Source: Myxococcales bacterium
GTDB taxonomy: Bacteria > Myxococcota > Myxococcia > Myxococcales > Anaeromyxobacteraceae
Assembly (NCBI GenBank): GCA_021848865.1
Contig: JAJZTO010000024.1
Location: 1-15,497 of the forward strand
DNA length: 15,497 nt
Reading direction: 5' to 3'
Shown: piece after piece, positions 5,985 to 14,500 of the stretch
Layout of the letters: each line of letters starts with the position of its first letter
Numbering within the stretch: the stretch's first letter is position 1
Program-made: the position numbers and the translations under genes
Notes under the pieces: model-generated
Told to the model about the DNA's origin: nothing
Database searches by the model: none
Seen by the model: the letters and a program-made list of their open reading frames with translations, nothing else

Positions 5985-5990
5985 AGGGTA
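5985..5990 (-). promoter_or_regulatory. candidate -10 hexamer TACCCT directly before the kinase start
   Basis: On the minus strand TACCCT is separated from ATG (5978) by six bases, the TANNNT-N6/7-start arrangement of leaderless genes. No ribosome site is visible. It would be an internal promoter after the small upstream ORF. Confidence 0.35.
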
Positions 5991-6003
5991 CCGGAACGGG
6001 CGG

Positions 6004-6174
6004 CTATTTCCATTGTTCGTACAGGAACTGCACCTCGGCCGGGGTGAGGTCGAAGCGCACCCCCGCCTCCTCGATGAGCTTGTTGCGCTTCGCCTGGGGA
6101 TCCTCCTGCCGCCGCTCCGAGAGCCAGCGCAGCGCCTTCTGGATCCCCTCGCCGCCGGGGCCGATTCCCGCCAT
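6004..6174 (-). CDS. small conserved-looking hypothetical protein (56 aa)
   Basis: This 56-residue, soluble, highly charged protein contains a helical RRQEDPQAKRNKLIEEAG stretch and ends in DLTPAEVQFLYEQWK. No Cys, signal or membrane segment is seen. Coding is supported by an excellent GGAGGTG (6181-6187) six bases before ATG at 6174, which decides the start against an upstream in-frame ATG at 6222, and by a balanced residue composition unlike the Arg/Gly-rich shadow frames. It ends 25 nt before the DgkA-like gene in the same direction and is divergent from rarD. The sequence resembles short unnamed proteins of delta-proteobacteria as I recall them. Function unknown. Confidence 0.75.
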   Translation of the reverse strand: MAGIGPGGEGIQKALRWLSERRQEDPQAKRNKLIEEAGVRFDLTPAEVQFLYEQWK

Positions 6175-6233
6175 GATCCGCACCTCCACGCCCGCCCCTT
6201 TTCGCGCCGTCCCGCGGTACAAGTGGGGCCTCC

Positions 6234-7133
6234 ATGTCCGCTCGTCCCAGAGGCTCCGCCGCGGGGCTCGGCTACGCGCTCGCGGCCTACGTCGCCTGGG
6301 GCCTGTTCCCAGTCTACTTCCGGGCCCTCGCCGGCGTCCCGGCCCTGGAGGTGCTGGCCAGCCGGATCCTCTGGTCCTGCGTCTTCCTGGCCCTGCTCCT
6401 CACCGCCCGCCGCGGCTGGGGCGAGGTGGCGCCGCTGCTGCGCTCCCCGCGCCGGGTGCTCTGGCTCACCGCCACCGCCCTGCTCATCTCCACCAACTGG
6501 CTGCTCTTCATCTGGGCGGTGGGCCACGGCCACACCGTCGACTCCAGCCTCGGCTACTTCGTGACGCCGCTGGCGAGCGTGCTGCTCGGCCTGGTGGTCC
6601 TGCGCGAGCCGATGTCCCGCGCCCAGGGCGGCGCGGTGCTGCTGGCGGCGGCGGGCGTCGCCGCCCTGGTGGTGGGCACCGGCACCCGGCCCTGGATCGC
6701 CCTGGCGCTGGCCGTCACCTTCTCCGCCTACGGCCTGCTGCGGAAGATGGCCGGGGTGGCGGCGATCGGCGGCCTCTTCGTCGAGACCCTGGTGCTGGCG
6801 CCGGCGGCGGCCGCCTGGCTGGCCCTCGGCGCCGGCCCGCCCGGCGGCCACCTCGCCGCCGGGGGGCGCACCGCCCTGCTGCTCCTGCTCTCCGGGCTGG
6901 TCACGGCCCTGCCGCTCATCTGGTTCGCCGAGGGGGTGCGGCGGCTGCGCCTCTCCACCGCCGGGATCCTGCTCTACGTGAACCCCTCGCTGCAGCTCGC
7001 CGACGCGGTGCTGCTCTTCGGCGAGCCCTTCACCCGGACCCACGCCCTGGCCTTCGCCTGCATCTGGGTCTCGATCGCCGTCTACAGCCTCGACGCGCTG
7101 CGGACGGCGCGGCGCGCCGAGCAGGCCGCCTGA
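6234..7133 (+). CDS. rarD: RarD-like EamA/DMT-superfamily transporter
   Basis: This 299-residue inner-membrane protein has about ten hydrophobic segments, the size and topology of the EamA (10-TMS drug/metabolite transporter) family. RarD hallmarks are AAYVAWGLFPVYF near residues 17-29, SNWLLFIWAV-like TNWLLFIWAV, SLGYFVTPLASVLLG in the middle, SAYGLLRKM after the fifth helix, and a second-half repeat ending YVNPSLQLADAVLLFGE. The substrate is unknown; E. coli RarD was named for chloramphenicol-related phenotypes but its natural cargo is unclear. The ATG at 6234 is preceded by a weak GGGG. The gene is divergent from the 56-aa ORF (59-nt gap) and converges on the uspA gene 27 nt downstream. 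Confidence 0.9.
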   Translation: MSARPRGSAAGLGYALAAYVAWGLFPVYFRALAGVPALEVLASRILWSCVFLALLLTARRGWGEVAPLLRSPRRVLWLTATALLISTNWLLFIWAVGHGHTVDSSLGYFVTPLASVLLGLVVLREPMSRAQGGAVLLAAAGVAALVVGTGTRPWIALALAVTFSAYGLLRKMAGVAAIGGLFVETLVLAPAAAAWLALGAGPPGGHLAAGGRTALLLLLSGLVTALPLIWFAEGVRRLRLSTAGILLYVNPSLQLADAVLLFGEPFTRTHALAFACIWVSIAVYSLDALRTARRAEQAA

Positions 7134-7160
7134 GGGCGCCCGCCCGGCGCACCCCCCTCG

Positions 7161-7634
7161 CTAGGCCTTGCGCGCCTGCCCCTCGGGGTGGACGGTCAGC
7201 ACCGGGCAGCCGGCGCGGCGCACCACCCGCTCGGCGGTGGAGCCGAGCAGGGCGTGGCGCAGGCCGGTGCGCCCGTGGGTCCCCACCACCAGCAGGTCGA
7301 CGCCGTTCTCCCGGGCGAACTCCACCACCTCCAGCGCCGGCTCGCCGACGCTCTTGGCGGTCTTCACCGCCTTCGCCCCCATGGCCTCGGCGATCCCCTT
7401 CCACTCCGCCAGGTGGCTCTCGGCCTGGTCGGCCAGCTCCTGCAGCATCTTGGGGCTGGCCACCACAGAGCCCTCCGGCAGCGTGTAGCCGGGCAGCTGG
7501 TAGGCGTGGAACAGGGTCAGGTCGGCGCCGAAGGCCTGGCAGAGGTCGGCCGCGACGCGGAGGGCGAAGCGCGAGGGTTCGCTGAAGTCGATGGGGCAGC
7601 AGATCCGCTTCCAGCCGATGGCCATGGCGTCCAT
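7161..7634 (-). CDS. universal stress protein, UspA family (ATP-binding type)
   Basis: This 157-residue single-domain cytosolic Usp has the N-terminal strand WKRICCPIDFSEPS, which gives the conserved Asp, and the C-terminal nucleotide loop G118-xx-G121-9x-G131-S132 (VGTHGRTG ... LGSTAE), so ATP binding is expected. It ends in the usual CPVLTVHP strand. The start is uncertain. The ATG at 7634 is listed because family members begin just before WKRI. ATG at 7625 is possible, and ATG at 7679 lies seven bases after a TATCCT hexamer, which would make a leaderless message with 15 extra residues. None has a good ribosome site. Usp proteins modulate stress survival; the target here is unknown. Confidence 0.88.
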   Translation of the reverse strand: MDAMAIGWKRICCPIDFSEPSRFALRVAADLCQAFGADLTLFHAYQLPGYTLPEGSVVASPKMLQELADQAESHLAEWKGIAEAMGAKAVKTAKSVGEPALEVVEFARENGVDLLVVGTHGRTGLRHALLGSTAERVVRRAGCPVLTVHPEGQARKA

Positions 7635-7686
7635 CCCGCCGGGCGCGCCCCGGGACGGGCCGCGGCCGCGAGCCTCCATGACCCAC

Positions 7687-7692
7687 AGGATA
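7687..7692 (-). promoter_or_regulatory. candidate -10 hexamer TATCCT of the usp gene
   Basis: TATCCT on the minus strand lies 7 nt before the in-frame ATG at 7679. No -35 match is visible 16-18 bp upstream. Transcription would begin at or next to that ATG. Confidence 0.4.
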
Positions 7693-7757
7693 CGCCTTCC
7701 CCCGGAGGGCGGCGCACCGGAGCGCGGGCGGGCGCGGCCGGGTGCCGCAGCGATCGG

Positions 7758-7780
7758 CCCCCCGGGGGGGTGCCCCGGGG
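7758..7780. other. nested G/C palindromes downstream of the dioxygenase gene
   Basis: CCCCCCGGGGGG (7758-7769) is followed after three bases (GTG) by CCCCGGGG (7773-7780). Several competing stems are possible. The site lies 18 bases beyond the stop of the dioxygenase gene, so it could end that transcript, but there is no T-run. Confidence 0.3.
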
Positions 7781-7797
7781 CGCGCCGCCGGCCGCCG

Positions 7798-8601
7798 TCA
7801 GCCGATGATCGCCGAGCGCATCGACAGCGAGGAGAGGTCGAAGCCGGTGACCGGGAAGCGCACCGGCTCGCCGGGCGCGGCGGCGCCGGCCGCGTAGAGC
7901 ACCGGCAGCCAGTGGTCGGGCGTGGGGTGGGAGCGGCGCCCGTCCTCGGTCCCCAGGGCGCCGGCGAGCCAGGCGTCGTCGTGCCGCTCGAGCGCCGCGC
8001 CGGCCGCCTCGTCGAAGCGCCGCGCCCAGCCGGGCGTCTCGGTGGCGCCGGTGGCCATCGACCGGAAGGCGTGGCGCAGGTCGTGGGTGAGGTTCCCGCT
8101 GGCGAGGATCAGCACCCCCTCGTCGCGCAGCGGCGCCAGGGCCCGGCCCAGGGCGAGGTGGCCCTCGGGCGGGAGCCGGGCGTCGACGCTGAGCTGCACC
8201 ACCGGCACGTCGGCGGCGGGGCGCAGGTGGACGAGCACGCTCCAGGTGCCGTGGTCGAGCCCCCAGTCGGTCGCCAGCGAGGCGCGCCCCTCCCCGGCGA
8301 GCGCCACCACCCGGCGCGCCAGCGCCGGATCGCCCGGTGCCGGGTACTGGACCCGGTACAGCTCCTCCGGGAAGCCGCCGAAGTCGTGGATGGTCTCGGG
8401 CCGCTCGTTCGCGGTGACGAAGCTCCCGTCCGCGTACCAGTGGGCCGAGACGGCGAGGATGGCGCGCGGCCGCGGGACGAGGCCGCCCAGCGCCCGGAAG
8501 CCGCGGCTCCAGCGGTTGTCCTCGACGACGTTCATGGGCGAGCCGTGGCCCACGAAGAGCACCGGCATGCGGGGAGGGGGGCTGGGGTTCGCGGTGGTCA
8601 C
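7798..8601 (-). CDS. ygiD: class III extradiol dioxygenase, YgiD/LigB-like (DOPA 4,5-dioxygenase type)
   Basis: This 267-residue cytosolic metalloenzyme belongs to the family that cleaves catechol-type rings such as L-DOPA extradiolically. FVGHGSPMN at the N-terminus (H19), SAHWY (H54), NLTHDL (H173) and SHPTPDHWLP (H225, H230) match the conserved His set that binds the metal and acts in catalysis; DHGTW (H117) is also conserved. Length and the IHDFGGFPEELY segment are typical. GTG at 8601 was chosen because it lies six bases after TACGCT and no later start has a ribosome site. ATG at 8568 (MPVLFVGHG) is the alternative. It is divergent from the esterase with a 109-nt shared upstream region. 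No aromatic-catabolic neighbours are seen, so the natural substrate is open. Confidence 0.88.
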   Translation of the reverse strand: MTTANPSPPPRMPVLFVGHGSPMNVVEDNRWSRGFRALGGLVPRPRAILAVSAHWYADGSFVTANERPETIHDFGGFPEELYRVQYPAPGDPALARRVVALAGEGRASLATDWGLDHGTWSVLVHLRPAADVPVVQLSVDARLPPEGHLALGRALAPLRDEGVLILASGNLTHDLRHAFRSMATGATETPGWARRFDEAAGAALERHDDAWLAGALGTEDGRRSHPTPDHWLPVLYAAGAAAPGEPVRFPVTGFDLSSLSMRSAIIG

Positions 8602-8607
8602 GGGGGA

Positions 8608-8613
8608 AGCGTA
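8608..8613 (-). promoter_or_regulatory. candidate -10 hexamer TACGCT before the dioxygenase start
   Basis: TACGCT on the minus strand is followed by six bases and then GTG at 8601, again the leaderless-gene arrangement. There is no ribosome site. Confidence 0.35.
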
Positions 8614-8710
8614 ACCACGGAACGCGGCGGTGGCAGGGACCACTTCGTTCCAGCACGGGAACGGCGGCCCCGCCGCGACGGCCGCCGGCGGCGCGTGGTA
8701 ACGGTGGGGC

Positions 8711-9718
8711 ATGCACGGACGGCTCGCCACGGCCCGCCTGGAGTCGGCGGCGCTCCGGGGCAACGCGCTCGGGGACCCGGCCGAGCGGACGGTGATGGCC
8801 TGGCTCCCGCCCTCGCACGCCCGCGGCGCCCGGCTCCCGGCGGTCTACTTCCTCCACGGCTTCACCGGCAGCGTCCGGGCCGTCACCAACGTCTCGCCCT
8901 TCGCGCCCTCGCTCCCCGAGCGCATCGACGCGCTCTCGGCCTCGGGCGCCCTGCCCGACTTCGCGGCGGTGTTCGTGGACGGCTGGACGGCGCTGGGCGG
9001 TAGCCAGTGGCTGAACAGCGAGGCCACCGGCCGCTACCAGGACTACCTGGTGGAGGAGGTGGTCCCCTTCGCCGAGCGGGAGTGGGGGCTCCTCCCCGCG
9101 GCCGGGGCGCGGGCGGTGGCGGGCAAGAGCTCGGGCGGCTACGGGGCGCTGGCGGCGGCGCGGGCCCACCCGGAGATCTTCGCCCACGTCGCCTGCCACG
9201 CCGGCGACATGGGCTTCGAGTACTGCTACCTGCCCGACTTCCCGGCCGCCGCCGGGGCGCTGCTCGGCACCGACCCCGCCGCCTGGCTCGAGGGGATGCT
9301 CCGGCGCGGCCGCGAGACCCGGCTGCGCGGCGACGACCACGAGGTGGTGAACGTCCTCGCCATGGCCGCCGCCTACTCGCCCGAGCCGGGGGCGCCGCTG
9401 GGCATCGCCCTGCCCTTCGACCCCGAGACCGGCGCGATCCGCCCCGAGGTCTGGGCCCGCTGGCTGGCCCACGACCCCGTCCGCTTCGTCCCCGCGAGCC
9501 TCGAGGCCTTCCGGAGGCTGCGCACCATCTACCTGGACTGCGGCGTCCGCGACGAGTTCCGCCTGCGCTGGGGCGCCCGGATGGTGGCGCGGAGCCTGCG
9601 CGAGGCCGGCATCGCGGTCGTCCACGAGGAGTTCGACGACGGCCACCGCGGCGTCGACTACCGCTACGCGCGCTCGCTCGGGCTGCTGGTCCCGCGGCTG
9701 GAGCGCGCGGGCGCCTGA
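8711..9718 (+). CDS. alpha/beta-hydrolase, esterase D / putative-esterase family
   Basis: This 335-residue serine hydrolase is related to S-formylglutathione hydrolase and enterochelin esterase (PF00756-type). VYFLHGFTGS at 45-54 forms the oxyanion segment. GKSSGG at 138-143 gives the nucleophile elbow GxSxG with S140. VRDEF places the acid at D281, and DDGHRG places the base at H312. No signal peptide is seen, so it is probably cytosolic. The substrate is not assignable. The ATG at 8711 is preceded by GGTGGGG, a weak ribosome site. The gene is divergent from the YgiD-like dioxygenase and converges on the amidase gene 41 nt downstream. Confidence 0.87.
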   Translation: MHGRLATARLESAALRGNALGDPAERTVMAWLPPSHARGARLPAVYFLHGFTGSVRAVTNVSPFAPSLPERIDALSASGALPDFAAVFVDGWTALGGSQWLNSEATGRYQDYLVEEVVPFAEREWGLLPAAGARAVAGKSSGGYGALAAARAHPEIFAHVACHAGDMGFEYCYLPDFPAAAGALLGTDPAAWLEGMLRRGRETRLRGDDHEVVNVLAMAAAYSPEPGAPLGIALPFDPETGAIRPEVWARWLAHDPVRFVPASLEAFRRLRTIYLDCGVRDEFRLRWGARMVARSLREAGIAVVHEEFDDGHRGVDYRYARSLGLLVPRLERAGA

Positions 9719-9759
9719 GGGTCGGCCGCCCCCACCCTCGCCCCCGGTGATGCGCCTCC

Positions 9760-11454
9760 CTACGGCGCCGTCAGGTCCGCGGTGGGCAGCAGCTTCGGCG
9801 GCCGCCGCTGGTGGGTCGCCTGCTCGTAGGCGTAGGCGAGCTTCAAGAGGGTCGCCTCGCTCCAGGGCCGGCCCATGAAGGTGATGCCCACCGGCAGGCC
9901 GCGCACCTGGCCCGCCGGCACGGTGACGGCCGGGTAGCCGGCCACCGCCGCCGGCGTGCTGGTGCCGAGCAGGAAGCTGTCGCCGTTCACCGGGTCGGTG
10001 AGCCAGGGCGGGCTGAAGGACGGGACCACCAGCGCGTCGAGCCTGTGGCGCGTGAGGACCGCGTCGAGCCCCTCGGCGCGCGAGAGCTTCCGGCACCGGG
10101 CCAGCGCCTTCCTGTAGGCCGCGCCGGTGAGCGGCCCCTTGGCCTGCGCCTTCAGGAACAGCTCCTGGCCGAAGAAGGCCATCTCCTCGGCGCGGTGGCG
10201 CTCGTCGAAGGCGATGACGTCGGCGAGCGTGCGCACCGGCCCCCCCGGCGCCCAGGCCGCCAGGTAGGCGGCCAGGTCGGCCTTCAGCTCGGTGAGCAGC
10301 ACCTCCAGCTCGGCGTCGTCGTACTCGCCGTAGTGCGGGATGTCGGCGGGGTCCACGATCACCGCCCCCGCCGCCTTCAGCGCGGCGATGGCCGCCTCGG
10401 CCACCCGGTCGGCCTCCGGCGAGATCCCGAAGATCTTGGCGCGCGGGACGCCGACGCGCGCGCCCCGGAGCCCCTCCGGGTCGAGCGCCGCGACGTAGTC
10501 GACCGGCTTGCCGTGCGCCGCCTTGGTCGCCGGGTCGTCGTCGTCGGCGCCGGCCATCGCCGTGAGCAGCGCCGCGGCGTCGGCGACGGTGCGGGCCATG
10601 GGGCCGGCGGTGTCCTGGCTGTGGGAGATGGGGATGATCCCGGCCCGGCTCACCAGCCCCACGGTGGGCTTCACCCCGACCAGGGCGGTCATCGCCGAGG
10701 GGCAGGTGATGGAGCCGTCGGTCTCGGTGCCGACCCCCACGGCGACGAGGTTCGCGGCCACCGCCACCGCCGTCCCGGAGGAGGAGCCGCAGGGGTTGCG
10801 GTCGAGGGCGTAGGGGTTGTGGGTCTGGCCGCCGCGGGCGCTCCAGCCGCTCGAGGAGCGGGGCGAGCGGATGTTGGCCCACTCGGAGAGGTTGGCCTTC
10901 CCGAGGATCACCGCGCCGGCGGCCCGCAGCCGCTCCACCAGCGTGGCGTCCCGCGGCGGCCGGACGCCGACCAGCGCCAGCGAGCCGGCGGTGGTCTGCA
11001 TCTTGTCGGCGGTGGCGATGTTGTCCTTCAGGATCACCGGGATGCCGTGGAGCGGCCCGCGCGGCCCGTTGGCCTTGCGCTCGGCGTCGAGCGCGCCGGC
11101 GATGGCCAGCGCGTCGGGGTTCACCTCCAGCACCGCGTGGAGCTTCGGATCGAGCGCGGCGATGCGGGCGAGGTAGGCCTCGGCGACGGCCCGGGCGGTG
11201 GTCCGCCCCGCGTCCATGTCGGCCTGGAGCCCGGCGATGGTGGCCTCCTCGGGAGCGGCCGGGGCGGGCGCGGCCGGGCTCGCCGCCGGCGCCGCGGCCG
11301 AGGCCGAGGCCGCCGGAGGAGCCGTGGCCGGGCGCTCCGCCGGCCGGGCGTCCAGCGCGGCGGCGTGGGCCGCCGCCGCTGCGCAGGCGGCCTGCGAGGC
11401 GGCGAGCAGCGCGGCGAGGAGGAAGCGGGCGTCGTTGCGGGCGGCGGGGACCAT
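9760..11454 (-). CDS. secreted amidase, amidase-signature family
   Basis: This 564-residue hydrolase has the Ser-cisSer-Lys triad of the GatA/peptide-amidase superfamily: K143 in ILKDNIATADK, the cis-Ser in PCGSSSGT (224-226), and nucleophile S248 in GTETDGSITCPS. Residues 8-32 form a charged-then-hydrophobic, Ala-rich signal peptide (RFLLAALLAASQAACAAA). Residues about 33-68 are a low-complexity Ala/Pro linker before the catalytic domain (ATIAGLQADM onward). The QAAC stretch is a poor lipobox, so lipidation is doubtful. Cytosolic relatives start directly at the catalytic domain; the signal and linker indicate periplasmic or extracellular action on peptide amides or similar. ATG at 11454 is supported by GGAGGTG four bases upstream. 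Confidence 0.9.
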   Translation of the reverse strand: MVPAARNDARFLLAALLAASQAACAAAAAHAAALDARPAERPATAPPAASASAAAPAASPAAPAPAAPEEATIAGLQADMDAGRTTARAVAEAYLARIAALDPKLHAVLEVNPDALAIAGALDAERKANGPRGPLHGIPVILKDNIATADKMQTTAGSLALVGVRPPRDATLVERLRAAGAVILGKANLSEWANIRSPRSSSGWSARGGQTHNPYALDRNPCGSSSGTAVAVAANLVAVGVGTETDGSITCPSAMTALVGVKPTVGLVSRAGIIPISHSQDTAGPMARTVADAAALLTAMAGADDDDPATKAAHGKPVDYVAALDPEGLRGARVGVPRAKIFGISPEADRVAEAAIAALKAAGAVIVDPADIPHYGEYDDAELEVLLTELKADLAAYLAAWAPGGPVRTLADVIAFDERHRAEEMAFFGQELFLKAQAKGPLTGAAYRKALARCRKLSRAEGLDAVLTRHRLDALVVPSFSPPWLTDPVNGDSFLLGTSTPAAVAGYPAVTVPAGQVRGLPVGITFMGRPWSEATLLKLAYAYEQATHQRRPPKLLPTADLTAP

Positions 11455-11472
11455 GGCGCACCTCCGGGCGGT

Positions 11473-11484
11473 GAGCCTACACGG
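11473..11484 (-). promoter_or_regulatory. candidate promoter element CCGTGTAGGCTC (amidase)
   Basis: This is the same 12-mer as upstream of the acetyltransferase. Its TAGGCT hexamer lies 19 nt before the amidase ATG, leaving room for a short leader carrying GGAGGTG. Confidence 0.4.
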
Positions 11485-11519
11485 GAAGGCGGACGGGCCC
11501 TACCGCGCCGCGAGGGGCG

Positions 11520-14500
11520 TCAGGCCCCCAGCCGCCCCTTCGGGTCGAGCAGGTGGTAGAGGCCGGGGAGCACCAGCAGCACCAGCGGCCCGGAGAGCGC
11601 GAACCCCCCGATCACCGCGATGGCGAGCGGCTGCATGAGCTGCGAGCCCTGGCCCACCGCCAGCGCCAGCGGCGCCAGCGCGCAGCCGGTGGCCAGCACC
11701 GTCATCGCCACCGGCCGGAGCCGCCGCCGCGCCGCCGCCGCCCAGGCCTCGGCGGGCGCCAGCCCCCGCCGCAGCGCCAGGCGGGCCTCGTGGATCACGA
11801 AGACGGCGTTCTCGCCGACGATGCCGACCATCATGATGGCGCCCACGTAGCTGGAGACGTTGAGCGTCTGGCCCGCCAGGCGGAGCGCCAGCAGCACGCC
11901 CGCCAGGCTGGCCACCGCCACCGCCGAGGTGACCAGCGGCGCGCGCCAGTCGGCGAACTCCACCAGCACCACCACCGACACCAGCACCAGCCCGGCCAGC
12001 AGCACGCCGAGCAGGCCGCGGAAGGAGGACTGCTGCTGCTCGTAGAGCCCGCCGTAGTGGATGGAGCTCCCCGGGGCGAGCGGCACCCGGCGCGCCACCT
12101 CCCGCCGCACGTCGGCCATCACCGCGCCCAGGCTGCGCCCGCCGATGCGCCCGGTGACGCTGGCGTAGGTCTTCAAGTTCTCCCGCCGGATCTCGGTCTC
12201 GGGCGCGCCGGTGGAGACGGTGGCGACGTCGCCCAGGTGCACCAGGGCGCCGGAGGGGGTGCGCACCGGCAGCTCCGGGAGCGCCGGGCCGGCGGGCGCC
12301 AGGACCCGCAGGTCGTAGACCCGCTCCCCGACCCGGACCTGGCCGGCCACCGTCCCCTGGACCGACGGCTCGACCGCGGCGTGCAGGTCCTCCGAGGTGA
12401 GGCCGTAGCGCGCCGCCGCCCCGGGCCGCAGGGTGACGTCCAGGGCCGGGCCGGCCACCACCGTCCCGTCGAAGACGTCGGAGACGCCCGCGACGCCGGC
12501 GACGACGCCGGCCACCTCCCGGGCCCGGGCGCGCAGCAGCGCCGGATCGTCCCCGAAGATCTTCACGTTCACCGGCTGCGGCGCGCCGCCGGTGAGGTCG
12601 CCGATGTTGTCCTCGAGGAGCTGGCCGAAGTCGGTGTGGAGCGCCGGCTCGACCGCGGCCAGGCGCGTGCGCAGGGCGTCGATGACCTCGTCGGCCGGGC
12701 GGCGCAGGCGGCGGGGCCTGAGCTTCACGACGTAGTCGCCGCTGTTGGGCTCGGTGATGAAGAAGCCGAGCTGCGTCCCGGTGCGGCGCGAGTAGCCCTC
12801 GACGTCGGGCAGGGAGAGGATGACCTTCTCGGCCTGCTCCAGCATCCGCTCGGTGTCGGCGAGCGACGTCCCCGGGGGCGTCCAGTAGTCGATGATGATC
12901 GAGCCCTCGTCCATCGAGGGCAGGAAGTCGGTCCCCATGCCGCGGTAGAGCCAGGCCGCGCCGCCGGCGAGCAGCAGGGCGAGGAGCGCCGCGACCGCGC
13001 CGCGCGCCACGAAGAGCTCGACCAGCCGGGCGTAGGCGCGCCCGGACCACCCGCCCAGGGCCCGCGCGCCCGCGGAGAGCCGCCCGCCCCCGGCCCGCCG
13101 CCAGGCCGCGGCGAGCCCGGCGCGGAGCCGGCCCGGCGCCGGGACGGCCCGCGCCTCCAGCAGCCCGGCCGCGACCGGCACCGAGGTGACCGCCAGCAGG
13201 AAGGAGACCACCAGCGACACCGCCATGGTGAGCGCCAGCGGGCGGAAGAAGGCCCCCACCACCCCGGAGAGCAGGGTGAAGGGCAGGAGGATGACGGTGG
13301 TGGCGAGGCTCGAGCCCAGCAGCGCCGGCAGGATCTCCCGCAGGCCGGTCTCGGCCGGATCGCCCGGCCCGCCCTCCTCGCGGTGGCGGTGGACGTTCTC
13401 GACGACCACGATGGCGTCGTCGGCGATGAGGCCGAGCGCGGCGGCGATGCCGGCCAGCGTCATGAGGTTCACCGTCTGGCCGGTGAGGCCGAGCCCCAGG
13501 AAGACGATGGCCACCGAGAGGGGGACGTTCACCGCCGCCACCGCGGTGAGCCGCCAGCTGCGCAGGAAGAGCAGGAGCACCAGCGCCGCCAGTGCCACGC
13601 CGATGGCGATGGCGTCGCGCGTCCCGGCCACCGAGTCGGAGACGAAGCGGGCCTGGTCGTAGAAGGTGGCCCAGCGCGTGTCCGGGGGGATCAGCGGCTG
13701 GCGCGCCAGCAGCTCGCGCACGCCGGCGGCGATGGCCACGGCGTTCGCCGCGGGCTGCTGCAGGACGTTCACCAGCACCGCCGGCTTGCCCCCGGCGCTG
13801 GTCCGGATCCAGCTCACCTCGTCCGCCGTCTCCACCCGCCCCAGCTGCCCCAGGGTCGCCGGCGAGCCGCCCGGCACCGGGACCGCCAGGGCCGCGAGCC
13901 CGGCCAGGTCGTGGACCCGCTCCCCGACCAGGGTGAGGTACAGCTCGTGGTTGCGCTCCAGCAGGCCGGCGGAGCGCACCTGGTCGTCGCGCCGCACCGC
14001 GGCCACCACGTCGGTCACCGAGAGCCGGCGCGCCTCCAGCGCCGCCGGGTCCACCACCACCCGGAACTCCCGGCGCCGCCCGCCCTGGATCTGCACCTGG
14101 GCCACGCCCGGGATGCGGATCAGCGCCGGCTTCAGCGTGTACTCCGCCAGCGCCAGCAGGTCGGCCTGCGAGCGCGTCTCCGAGGTGAGGGCGTAGCCGA
14201 GGATGGGGAAGGTGGCCGGGTTCATCCAGGCGACGTCGATGCGGGTCCCGGAGGGGAGGGACGGGCGGATCCGCTGCGTCTCGGCCTCCACCCGCTGCAG
14301 GGCCACCGCCATGTCGGTGCCCCAGGCGAACTGGGCGGACAGCTCCGACGAGCCGCGCGAGGTGGTGGAGCGCACCGAGCGGATGCCGGGCACGCGGAGC
14401 ACCGCCTCCTCCAGCGGGCGGGTCACCGAGGGCATCATCCGGGCCGCCGGCACCTCGCCGGCGTCGGCGATGAGCTTCACGATGGGGAAGGTCACCTGCG

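Noticed and set aside
4311..6047. Plus-strand open frame of 578 residues opposite the DHOD-like and kinase genes
   Set aside because: His/Glu/Gly/Gln-rich antisense shadow without a ribosome site or recognisable domain.
5979..7043. Upstream extension of the lipid-kinase frame to 556 residues
   Set aside because: Gln/Gly/Arg-rich shadow opposite rarD and the small ORF; the kinase family begins near the ATG at 5978.
7134..7160. Terminator between rarD and usp
   Set aside because: Only a short GGGCGCCC palindrome in 27 bases; no stable stem-loop with a tail.
7517..11461. A 1314-residue minus-strand open frame
   Set aside because: Crosses four recognised genes on both strands and is low-complexity Arg/Gly/Ala; a product of stop-codon scarcity at high GC.
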